Source: Paracoccaceae bacterium (GTDB lineage: Bacteria > Pseudomonadota > Alphaproteobacteria > Rhodobacterales > Rhodobacteraceae). Taken from it: DNA of 13,814 bases. The translations under genes were made by a program, and so were the position numbers. The stretch spans positions 1-13,814 of the forward strand of contig JALORM010000010.1 in NCBI GenBank assembly GCA_025458985.1, given 5' to 3'. The notes beneath the pieces are model-generated. The model searched no databases. It had not been told where the DNA came from and saw only the letters and a list, made by a program, of their open reading frames with translations. This document shows positions 7,659-13,814 of the stretch, piece after piece (position 1 is the stretch's first letter; each line of letters begins with the position of its first letter).

Positions 7659-7859
7659 TCAGCCGGTGTAGTCCCGCCACTCCTTGGCGATGGATGTCTG
7701 CAGGTCGTGGTCGAACTTCCCCTGCCCGAAGATCGCGTGGAGCAGCAGTCCCGTGGCCGCCTCCTCGAAGGCGGCCTCGTCTACGGCCGAGACGGCGGTG
7801 CTGTCATCGGGCGCCGCGGTTGGCGTGGTCGTCGTGACCGGGCCGACGGGTTCCGTCAT
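7659..7859 (-). CDS. Small unrecognised protein heading the T3SS operon, 66 aa
   Basis: The frame is open to 8033, but the ATG at 7859 has AGGGAGA 6 nt upstream and leaves the upstream elements non-coding, so I start there. Residues 1-25 are Thr/Pro/Ala/Ser-rich; 26-66 are helical (DEAAFEEAATGLLLHAIFGQ, then DLQTSIAKEWRDYTG). There is no signal peptide. It begins MTEPVGPV, like the next gene (MTEPAPTV), which may reflect a shared secretion signal. Its size fits needle proteins, but the Pro-Asn-Pro turn of SctF is absent, so the role is open. It is the first gene after the element at 7920-7935. Confidence 0.7.
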   Translation of the reverse strand: MTEPVGPVTTTTPTAAPDDSTAVSAVDEAAFEEAATGLLLHAIFGQGKFDHDLQTSIAKEWRDYTG

Positions 7860-7919
7860 CGTTCGTCTCCCTCTCAGCGACGGGCAAGCGCCGTCGATGC
7901 CCCGACGATTCCGCGCCAG

Positions 7920-7935
7920 CCTTTCGGCAACCTGA
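7920..7935 (-). promoter_or_regulatory. TCAGGTTGCCGAAAGG upstream element (copy B)
   Basis: Read on the minus strand this is TCAGGTTGCCGAAAGG, differing at one base from the copy at 7987-8002 and followed by CTGGCGC as in the copy near 985. Its end is 60 nt before the ATG at 7859. It is the probable promoter or activator site for the long operon from the 66-aa gene through sctV. Confidence 0.55.
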
Positions 7936-7986
7936 CGAGCCGGAGACAGCCGTCGGGACGGAACAGGGGCCGGCGCGGGGCGGCGA

Positions 7987-8002
7987 TCAGGTTGCCGTAA
8001 GG
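7987..8002 (+). promoter_or_regulatory. TCAGGTTGCCGTAAGG upstream element (copy A)
   Basis: This plus-strand copy ends 53 nt before the ATG at 8056. With the minus-strand copy at 7920-7935 it forms an outward-facing pair in the 196-nt divergent intergenic region, 51 nt apart. Each copy faces the nearer gene. It is the probable promoter or activator site for the 552-aa gene. Confidence 0.55.
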
Positions 8003-8055
8003 TGGCGGCGGTTCCCTGCGAGCTGGCCACCACCCGGCATGCGAGGAGCCAACGA

Positions 8056-9714
8056 ATGACGGAAGCCCTGTCCCCCGTTTCAGCCCGTTTCGGCGATCCA
8101 TCCGGCCTTGCCGATGCGACCAGAGGCCCCGACGCGCTTGCACAGGCGGCGTTCGCGGACGCCTCGCGCGCGGCCGAGTACGATGATGCCCGCGAGGACG
8201 ACCTCTATCGCCCCGGCTTTCAGGGCTATGCCGTGGTCGAGATCCCCGTGCGCGCCGCGGGAAGCCTGGGCATCTGGCGGGCTGCCGTGCCGTTGTACCG
8301 AGGCGAGGGGGGCAGGCTTTCGATCCGCGCCGGCGGACGGACGCGGGAGCTCGCGGCCACGACACTCGCCGGGGCACGGCTGGAGGTCGGGCGCATGGTC
8401 GCGGGCGGGCTGGACCTGCCGGCCCACCAGATGTCCATCCTGCCGACGCATCGTCTGACCATCGTCGGCAATGGCGGCGCGCAGGCCTGGCTGCCCGTGG
8501 CCCACCAGACCGCAGAGGATGCGGGCGCCTACTACACCGCCCTCGTGCAGGCGCATCTCGCCGCCGTGGCGCAGGGCGACTACTCGGTCGGACTGCCCAC
8601 CTTTCGCGACGCAGGGACGCTTGTGCCCGCGGATGCGACGCCCGAATTCGCCGCCGCCTTCCGCGAGATCCAGGCCGGCGAACGGATCGCGACCGTTACC
8701 GTGGCACTGCCGAGCCTGGTGCTCGACCTCGCGGACGCGACGAACGCCAACCCCTCGGCCGTATCGCATGTCCTGCGGGGCACACGGCCCGGCCAAGGCG
8801 GCGCCCGCTGGCGCCGGGTCGGCCCGGTGCCGGCGGCTTCCGGCGCAGCCCAGACGCAGCCGGTGCTGAAGGTCGACCTGCGGCTTGGTCGGGACGGCGT
8901 TGCGACGGTCGTCTCCGGGTCGGACGGCGCGGGCAGCGCGGCGATCCCGCCGCACGGCACGCCGGTCGAACTGGTGCGCACGGCCGAAGGCGCGCGCGCC
9001 CGCCACCGCGCGCGGCAGCGGGAGTTCATCGAGGCCACGGCCGAACGCTACGGCATCTCAGACTTCCTCGTCGAAGACGTGCTCCTGCGCTTCGATGCGG
9101 GCGAGATCGGCCGTGACGAGGCCATCGCCGAGATGATCGACAACGCGGGTTTCTGGCAGCAGCAGGAGGTCCGGCCCCGCACCGAGCGGCCGGCGGCCGA
9201 AGTTGCCCTCGCTTCGGACATTGCCGGGGCGCTTGGCCTGGGGGACGATGCGGTCCCCGCGCTTGGTCGGTTCCTCAGCTTCGAGGTCGGGCTCGACGGC
9301 ACCGTCGACGCGCTGGTGAAGGCCGCCCTCGCGCGGGACCCGGCGACACCCGAGGCAGCGGCCACCGCAGTCGGCACCGTGGCCGAGGCCGTCGAAGCGC
9401 CCGACGACCTCCGCCAGACCGCGGACGAGAATGTCCGGCTGGGCCGCCAGACCCCGGGCGAGGCCGCGGCCGCGCTGGTCGCGGCAACGCTGGAGCGGCG
9501 GACGCAGGCGCGGGCCGACGCCCTGACGACACGAGCGCAGGCGCGCGCGGCGGTCACGACCGTGGAAGAGGGGGTCGCCTATCTCACCCGCCTGGCCGCC
9601 GACCTGGGCCTGCCGCCGGACTGGAGCTTCCTGCCGATCTACCAGTACCAGAGCGGGGACATCCCGCTGGAGGCGGCCGAATTCGAGCTGGAGCGCGCGG
9701 CCCGCCAGCTCTGA
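8056..9714 (+). CDS. Unrecognised 552-aa protein, paralogue of the left-edge protein; candidate T3SS substrate or accessory protein
   Basis: The ATG at 8056 has GAGGAG 7 nt upstream, and is preferred over the in-frame ATG at 8002, which falls at the upstream element. The family is not recognised. Residues 146-209 match residues 143-206 of the protein at 1-941 (about 31 of 64 identical). The preceding part (about 55-135) is beta-rich in both and weakly similar. From about 320 the protein is mainly helical: ARHRARQREFIEATAERYG, then an acidic segment DAGEIGRDEAIAEMIDNAG, then Ala/Arg-rich helices (about 430-505) that may form a coiled coil. No signal peptide or membrane segment is seen. It is transcribed away from the T3SS operon from a shared intergenic region, with its own copy of the upstream element. 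Co-regulation suggests a part in the same system; function is not deducible from the sequence. Confidence 0.88.
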   Translation: MTEALSPVSARFGDPSGLADATRGPDALAQAAFADASRAAEYDDAREDDLYRPGFQGYAVVEIPVRAAGSLGIWRAAVPLYRGEGGRLSIRAGGRTRELAATTLAGARLEVGRMVAGGLDLPAHQMSILPTHRLTIVGNGGAQAWLPVAHQTAEDAGAYYTALVQAHLAAVAQGDYSVGLPTFRDAGTLVPADATPEFAAAFREIQAGERIATVTVALPSLVLDLADATNANPSAVSHVLRGTRPGQGGARWRRVGPVPAASGAAQTQPVLKVDLRLGRDGVATVVSGSDGAGSAAIPPHGTPVELVRTAEGARARHRARQREFIEATAERYGISDFLVEDVLLRFDAGEIGRDEAIAEMIDNAGFWQQQEVRPRTERPAAEVALASDIAGALGLGDDAVPALGRFLSFEVGLDGTVDALVKAALARDPATPEAAATAVGTVAEAVEAPDDLRQTADENVRLGRQTPGEAAAALVAATLERRTQARADALTTRAQARAAVTTVEEGVAYLTRLAADLGLPPDWSFLPIYQYQSGDIPLEAAEFELERAARQL

Positions 9715-9752
9715 GGCGGCAGGCCCGAGGCGCCGCCCTCCGGCAGAGCGTC

Positions 9753-9784
9753 AGCGCCGCGTGACGGGCGGGGGAGGCGGCGCT
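9753..9784. terminator. Possible terminator hairpin between convergent genes
   Basis: AGCGCCGC (9753-9760) pairs perfectly with GCGGCGCT (9777-9784) around a 16-nt loop. It lies 38 nt after the stop of the 552-aa gene. An alternative partner for the right arm, GCGCCGCC, occurs at 9730-9737. No T-run follows, so a factor-independent role is uncertain. The rest of the 267-nt space to 9981 holds nothing I can identify. Confidence 0.3.
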
Positions 9785-9981
9785 TCGAGCGTCAGGGCAA
9801 GCGACTGGAAACAGCCGCCGGGGACGAGGCCCTTTCTGATGGCGTCGGGCTGACCCGCGCGCCCCCCTGGTCCGTCGCCGGAGCCTCTGTCAGGGCCCTG
9901 CCGACTGCCAGCCCGGCGATCCTTGCCGCGACTGCGTTCCTGCGGTTGCCCCGACGGTCGCCTGCCCGACGCGCGAAGACC

Positions 9982-11280
9982 TCACGGTGTGGTGCCCTGC
10001 CGGCCTGACGCAGCGTCTGGCGCAGCGTCCGGGCCGGGCCGCGCCTCTGTGCCAAGCCACATCTGGCGAAGGGCCTCGCTGTCGGCGGCGCGGCTTCTGC
10101 CGGGCGTCGACGCCGCGGTCGCCAGCAGCGCCTCCAGCGGCGCGGCCAGATCCGGGCCGAGCAGCCCTGCCCCGGCCGCCGCATCCAGCGCGGCGCCCGG
10201 CGACAGCCCCGAAGACAGAAGGTCGCCGACCGCCTTCAGGCCGGCGGCCGCCGTTTCGTCTTTGGCCACCGCCTGGACGAGGGCAGCGGCCAGATCACCG
10301 GCCTCGGACGTTCCGATGCCGTCCGCGGCAGCCGAAAGACCGCCCCCGATCACCCGCGCCACGTCGTCGCCGTAAAGGCCAGCCTCGGCCCCGATCGCAT
10401 TTGCCAGCGCGGCGATCTCCTCGGCGCCAAAGCCGCCGCCGGCAAGCCCCGCGCCGTAGACCGCGATCCGTCCGGCACCCTCTCCGACCAGCCCGACCTC
10501 GACGCCGATGCCCGCAGCAGCAGCCGCGATGGCGCCGGCCGATCCGCCTTCGGCCGCGCCGATGGCGCCTGCGATTGCGCGCCGGGTGCCATCGCCGTAG
10601 ACGCCAAGGGCGGCCAGCGTCTCGTTGCCGGCGCCAAGGTAGTCGCCAAGGCTCGACAGGTCGCCGCCCGCCGCCGTCGACAGCGCGGCCATCAGGCGCG
10701 ACACGCCGGCCTCGCCTTCGGTATCGGCAACGGCCTGCATGACGCGCGAGACGTTCTGCACGGCCCCCTGCAGGCTGCTCCAGTCCATTGCCGCAGCCCC
10801 CGCAGCCAGCCTGGCATAGGCGCCAAACTTGCCCAGGTCGACGAACTGATCGACGATCTGGCCCGCGAACTGCACCTGCGCCGACGTCGTGGCCAGCGCG
10901 CCGCCGCCTGCGGTCGCAGCGGTGGCGGTCAGCGCGGCGCTTTCGAAGGCAAACGCCTTCCACTCGTCTCCGGTGATGTCGCCATCGCTGGCCTTGGCCA
11001 TCGCGTCGGTCGCGGCCATGGCCCCCGCCGCCACGAAGGCGCCCGCGCCGCCGGTGGCTGCGCCCGCGGCGACGATGATCGCGGTCTTGAGCCACGGGTA
11101 CTTGTCGAGAACGCCGTCGATGGCGGTGGCGATGTCGCCATGGGTGATGCCCGTGAAGGGCAGTACCTCGGTCTGGGCCAGCATGACGATCTGGTCCTCG
11201 ACGTCGAAGGTCGCGACGTCTTCGAGGAAATCGAGCTTCGAGTCGAAGTCGAAGGGGTTGAGGATGTCGAACAGGCCCAT
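9982..11280 (-). CDS. Ala/Gly-rich 432-aa protein with about 38-residue repeats; function unknown
   Basis: AGGAGG lies 5 nt before the ATG. The N-terminus (MGLFDILNPFDFDSKLDFLE) is amphipathic. A hydrophobic Ala/Gly segment at about 64-93 (TAIIVAAGAATGGAGAFVAA) and another at 114-133 could insert in a membrane; there is no Sec signal. DGDITGDEW at 99-107 resembles the second half of an EF-hand loop. Residues 184-358 hold five imperfect units: GVSRLMAALSTAAGG, DGTRRAIAGAIGAAEGG, EGAGRIAVYGAGLAGGG, DDVARVIGGGLSAAADG and ETAAAGLKAVGDLLSSG, each about 37-40 residues after the last. The tail after 390 is disordered. Hydrophobic hairpins and location invite comparison with T3SS translocators (SctE) or pore-forming effectors, but no family motif is visible. 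It lies 51 nt downstream of the truncated sctC, with a CGTAAG element of its own overlapping that gene's stop. Confidence 0.85.
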   Translation of the reverse strand: MGLFDILNPFDFDSKLDFLEDVATFDVEDQIVMLAQTEVLPFTGITHGDIATAIDGVLDKYPWLKTAIIVAAGAATGGAGAFVAAGAMAATDAMAKASDGDITGDEWKAFAFESAALTATAATAGGGALATTSAQVQFAGQIVDQFVDLGKFGAYARLAAGAAAMDWSSLQGAVQNVSRVMQAVADTEGEAGVSRLMAALSTAAGGDLSSLGDYLGAGNETLAALGVYGDGTRRAIAGAIGAAEGGSAGAIAAAAAGIGVEVGLVGEGAGRIAVYGAGLAGGGFGAEEIAALANAIGAEAGLYGDDVARVIGGGLSAAADGIGTSEAGDLAAALVQAVAKDETAAAGLKAVGDLLSSGLSPGAALDAAAGAGLLGPDLAAPLEALLATAASTPGRSRAADSEALRQMWLGTEARPGPDAAPDAASGRQGTTP

Positions 11281-11317
11281 CTGCGCCTCCTGCGTCGGGT
11301 CCCTTCCTGCACCGCAC

Positions 11318-11338
11318 GGCTTACGCGCGGCTTACGGC
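11318..11338 (-). promoter_or_regulatory. Double CGTAAG upstream element (copy E)
   Basis: On the minus strand two copies of CGTAAG (CCGTAAGCC and GCGTAAGCC) lie 50 and 39 nt before the ATG at 11280. The first contains the TAA stop of the upstream gene. The sequence after the second copy, GTGCAGGA, resembles TGCAGGA after copy C. The TCAGGTT half is missing. This is the weakest member of the set. Confidence 0.35.
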
Positions 11339-12066
11339 GCGGCCGCCCGCCCCGGCGCGCCCGCGGCGTCATCCGGCGCCTCGCCGGTGTCCGGTACCGG
11401 CACCTCGCCATCCGGCACGGCATTCTTGCCGGCCCAGACCTGAGCGCTGTCGCCGCGGACGATGAGGATCCGGGTCGCCGTCGCGACGCGCGCCCCGGGT
11501 TGCGGTTCGGCCGGCGCCGGGCGGCCCTGAAGCAGGGCGAAGGCATTCTCGATCAGCTCGACATACCTGGGCGGGGCGGTGACGACGCCGATCCGCCCGT
11601 CGGCCGACCTGCGTACCGGAAAGCGGGGATCCACCAGGCCCAGCGAGGACAGGGCCCGATCGAGGGCGTCGGGCGAAACCCGGCCGAAGTCGACGATGAC
11701 GGACCGGCGGCCCGAGGCGGGCGAGACATGGACGGTCGTGCCGTCGAAGTACCAGTCGATCCCGCTGCGCTCGGCCAGGGCGTCGAGGAACTCGACCGCC
11801 GAGAAGGTGCCGTGCAGGTTGCGCACCTCGCCCTCGATCCGGCGATCGACCGCCACCGCCACGCCGAAGTTCGACGCGAAGGCGTCGAGCAGCTCCGGCA
11901 GCGGTTGCGCCACGATCGTGAAGGCATGGCGCGTCTCGCCGGATAGTCCGGCCGCCAGGGCACAGGGCGCGGCGCCGGCCCCGGCAAGGACAAGTGCGGC
12001 AAGCAGAGCCCGAGCCGGGGCGGCCATCCTTCTGCCGGCAGGGCAAGGGCGTCGGTCGCGGGTCAC
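11332..12066 (-). CDS. SctC-like secretin N-domain protein (N0-N1) lacking the channel domain
   Basis: The 244-aa product (GTG start at 12066, AGAGG 7 nt upstream) has a signal peptide with a basic n-region, hydrophobic core LLAALVLAGAGAAPCALA and likely cleavage near 38. An ATG at 12027 is possible, but its AGAAGG abuts the codon. The mature part matches the start of YscC/SctC: N0 (about 46-115, FTIVAQPLPELLDAFASNFG, LDALAERSGIDWYFDGTTVH) and N1 (about 120-180, LVDPRFPVRRSADGRIGVV, then TAPPRYVELIENAFALLQ). In SctC these lead to N3 and the outer-membrane secretin channel. Here a short strand segment and an acidic Pro/Ala tail follow, then a stop. No secretin domain exists in any frame downstream, because the next gene begins 51 nt on. 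It should sit in the periplasm and could dock on SctD. Whether it is a degraded secretin or an adapted part is open; the reading frame itself is intact. Confidence 0.88.
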   Translation of the reverse strand: MTRDRRPCPAGRRMAAPARALLAALVLAGAGAAPCALAAGLSGETRHAFTIVAQPLPELLDAFASNFGVAVAVDRRIEGEVRNLHGTFSAVEFLDALAERSGIDWYFDGTTVHVSPASGRRSVIVDFGRVSPDALDRALSSLGLVDPRFPVRRSADGRIGVVTAPPRYVELIENAFALLQGRPAPAEPQPGARVATATRILIVRGDSAQVWAGKNAVPDGEVPVPDTGEAPDDAAGAPGRAAAP

Positions 12067-12702
12067 CTGGGGGCCTCTGCTGCACTGGGCACGGCACCGA
12101 TCCTGCACGCCTGCCTTACGGGAACCTGACGGACCTGCGGCAAGGGCCGCCGGGCGGGTGCGCGCGCCCTCCCGCCGCCGCGCCGGAGGTCGTCTGCTAC
12201 GGCGCGCCCGATTCGCCGTCTGCTGCCGAGCAGGGGCCGCTGTCCCGGGGCCGGGAGTGCCCTTTTCGGAGCGCGGATGCCGGCGCAGCCTTGCGCCGCA
12301 TCGTTTCCGTTGCGTCAACTCCCCGGTGGATTTCTACCAAGGGATGTGCTAGGCGTCGGCCTGACAATTTCTTGCTGTCCGCGGCACTTGCGGGATTTGC
12401 CGGCCTCCGGGCCACCGACGTTTCGAATCGCTGTTGAGGACGATGATGGCCGGGCAGATTTGCCCCCAGTTTCCGATCCGCCGACGGGCATCCGGCCCCG
12501 TGACGTCCGGCCTGCGCGCCCCCGCTACAACCTGCGCACCCTTCGCGACCGCGTGGTGCGCCACCGTTCCGGCCCGCGCCGGCACCCCTTCCACAACGCC
12601 TGCCCCGGCCCCTGCAGCCGCCCCTGCCGCCGCCCGCCCCTCGCCCAGGCCCCGGCCTGCGCGGGACGGCCTGTCCAATCCTAGAACTCGGGAGTCCTGA
12701 CC
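12067..12702. other. 636-nt divergent intergenic region between truncated sctC and the sheath gene
   Basis: It contains the upstream element at 12114-12129 near its left end. About 12290-12470 is visibly less GC-rich than the surroundings and is the likeliest place for the sheath promoter, but I cannot identify confident -35 and -10 boxes. A short plus frame, 12434-12700, ends 2 nt before the sheath ATG and encodes a Pro/Ala/Arg-rich sequence; its codon use is unlike the neighbours, so I do not call it a gene. No tRNA, repeat array or mobile-element end is seen. Confidence 0.6.
12114..12129 (-). promoter_or_regulatory. TCAGGTTCCCGTAAGG upstream element (copy C)
   Basis: Read on the minus strand this is TCAGGTTCCCGTAAGG, differing at one base from copy A, and followed by CAGGCG. 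It ends 47 nt before the GTG at 12066 and 86 nt before the ATG at 12027. The usual spacing of the set supports the GTG start. It is the probable control site of the truncated sctC gene. Confidence 0.55.
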
Positions 12703-13814
12703 ATGGTGCAACTGTCCTATCCCGGCGTCTACATCGTCGAGAAGTCGAGCGGGGTGAACACCATCACCGGCGTGTCGACCTCGATCGCCGCCTTCTTCGG
12801 CCGCACGCTGAAGGGCCCGATCGACAAGGCGGTGCGCTGCCTCGGCTATGCCGACTTCCTGCGCAGCTTCGGCGGGCCGCATCCCGACAGCGAGATCGGC
12901 GCCGCGGTCAAGCTGTTCTTCGACAACGGCGGGACGGATTGCTACGTGGTGCGCCTGGCCGGTGCCAATTCGGCCGCGGCGGGGGTCGACCTCAGGAACT
13001 GGGGCGGCGCGCATGTGCTGACCGCCACCGCCAAGATGGCCGGCGTCTGGGGCAACGGGCTGAGGCTTGAAGTCTCCTACGGGACGCCGAACCCGGGCGA
13101 GACCTTCACCCTGACGGTCAGCCAGATCGAAGGCGGGCGCGAGGTCGCGCGCGAGGTCCATGCCAACCTGTCGATGGACCCCACGAACGCCCGCTTCGCG
13201 CCAAGCTTCGTCACCGGCAGTTCGGCCCTCATCACCCTTGCCGCGGGCGCGGGCTTCAACCCCGCCGCCCCGGCGCATGCCGGCTTCTCCGAGGCGCGGC
13301 GGCCGCTGGGATCGACGTTCAACCAGCTGCGCGCGGCGCTTGGGGGGCTGATCGGGTTCGGCAACCCGACCGGTTCCCGGCGGTTCGAGATCTCGGTCAA
13401 CGGATCGGCCTTCGTCCAGGTGAACCTCGGGGCGTGGAACGTCAACGACGCGGCCGTGGCTGCGATCGCCGACCTCGAGACCGGCCTGCGCGACCGCATC
13501 AACGACGCGCTGGGCAGCCTCGTCCCCGCGCAGACCGTCTCGGTCTCGCTGGCGCAGTCGGCCGATGCGGCGAACCAGCGGTTCCTCAGGATCACCGCGA
13601 CCAGCGGCAACACCGCGAGCGTGCGCATCCGCCGCGCGGCAACCGAGGACATGGCGGCCGCGCTGATGGCCGGCGTCGACAACGGCGGGGTCGAGATCGC
13701 GCGGCTGTCCGAAGCCCGGCCCGCACCCACCGGAACGGTGTTCCGCATCGACGACGGCGCGGGGTCGCTTGCGCGGCTGAACCAGCTGACCGGGCTGACC
13801 CAGGCGGACCTCAC
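12703..13814 (+). CDS. Contractile tail sheath protein, N-terminal 370 residues
   Basis: The ATG at 12703 has GGGAG about 8 nt upstream, and the frame is open to the window edge. The N-terminus carries the phage-tail-sheath pattern: LSYPGVYIVEKSSGVNTITG, then VSTSIAAFFGRTLKGPID, ADFLRSFGG, and VKLFFDNGGTDCYVVRLAG. A beta-rich domain follows (from about 105, with AGVWGNGLRLEVSY). The conserved C-terminal sheath domain that carries the inter-subunit handshake lies beyond the window. Such sheaths contract to drive an inner tube in phage tails, tailocins and extracellular contractile injection systems (eCIS). The NGG-D-YVVR form is common in eCIS and tailocin sheaths, but phage origin is not excluded. 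It is divergent from the T3SS genes and lacks their upstream element. Confidence 0.92.
   Translation, partial: MVQLSYPGVYIVEKSSGVNTITGVSTSIAAFFGRTLKGPIDKAVRCLGYADFLRSFGGPHPDSEIGAAVKLFFDNGGTDCYVVRLAGANSAAAGVDLRNWGGAHVLTATAKMAGVWGNGLRLEVSYGTPNPGETFTLTVSQIEGGREVAREVHANLSMDPTNARFAPSFVTGSSALITLAAGAGFNPAAPAHAGFSEARRPLGSTFNQLRAALGGLIGFGNPTGSRRFEISVNGSAFVQVNLGAWNVNDAAVAAIADLETGLRDRINDALGSLVPAQTVSVSLAQSADAANQRFLRITATSGNTASVRIRRAATEDMAAALMAGVDNGGVEIARLSEARPAPTGTVFRIDDGAGSLARLNQLTGLTQADL

Noticed and set aside
9792..10184. Minus-strand 130-codon frame overlapping the end of the 432-aa gene
   Set aside because: It is Arg-rich, overlaps the better-supported 432-aa frame and has no convincing start.
11281..11334. 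Possible frameshift hiding the secretin domain after the truncated sctC
   Set aside because: Only 51 nt separate its stop from the next gene, which has its own ribosome site and an unrelated sequence, so no channel domain is hidden there.
12121..12140. GGAACC resembling the -35 half of an HrpL (hrp) box
   Set aside because: No CCAC half follows at the required 15-16 nt, and no plus-strand gene starts nearby; the minus-strand reading fits the repeated element instead.
12434..12700. Plus-strand 88-codon frame just before the sheath gene
   Set aside because: TTG start, rare AGA/AGG codons and a Pro/Ala/Arg-rich product suggest a chance frame; it is kept only as a note in the intergenic entry.
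12349..13278. Minus-strand open frame of 309 codons opposite the sheath gene
   Set aside because: It is antisense to a clear sheath protein and has no recognisable content or ribosome site.

Overview
This is high-GC DNA with dense GC-ending codons, Shine-Dalgarno sites of the AGGAG type and several GTG starts. It looks alphaproteobacterial, possibly Rhodobacteraceae-like, but that assignment rests on composition and protein flavour only. The window carries part of a non-flagellar type III secretion system (T3SS) of the Ysc type, a set of unrecognised companion proteins, and, at the right edge, the start of a contractile tail-sheath gene read in the opposite direction.

Layout. At the left edge (1-941, minus) lies the N-terminal part of an unrecognised protein. 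From 1017 to 7859 a run of minus-strand genes reads right to left: a 66-aa protein, a 681-aa acidic modular protein, a 96-aa protein, SctD (FHA domain plus one membrane segment), SctX, SctY, SctV (the export gate) and a 110-aa exported protein made only of a secretin-type pilus N-terminal domain. SctD, SctX, SctY, SctV and the last gene overlap or nearly touch (ATGA overlaps or a 4-nt gap), so they are probably translationally coupled. Divergent from this run, a 552-aa protein (8056-9714, plus) shares a clear block with the left-edge protein, so the two are paralogues flanking the core cassette. Next come a 432-aa Ala/Gly-rich protein with about 38-residue repeats (9982-11280, minus) and a SctC-like protein that has the secretin N0 and N1 domains but no secretin channel domain (11332-12066, minus). 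After a 636-nt gap a sheath gene starts at 12703 (plus) and runs off the window.

How it fits together. SctV, SctD, SctX, SctY and the SctC N-domains are basal-body and export components; X-Y-V is the gene order known from Yersinia. The ATPase, C-ring, SctR/S/T/U, SctJ and the needle are not recognisable here and must lie outside or be too divergent. Five transcription units (left paralogue, 66-aa operon, right paralogue, 432-aa protein, truncated SctC) each carry a related element, consensus near TCAGGTTNCCGTAAGG or its CCGTAAG core, about 50-60 nt before the start codon. This suggests that one alternative sigma factor or activator controls them as a regulon. The sheath gene lacks this element.

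The most unusual points are the two secretin N-terminal modules without any secretin pore, the flanking paralogues of unknown function, the shared upstream element, and the position of this T3SS beside a contractile-injection sheath gene.
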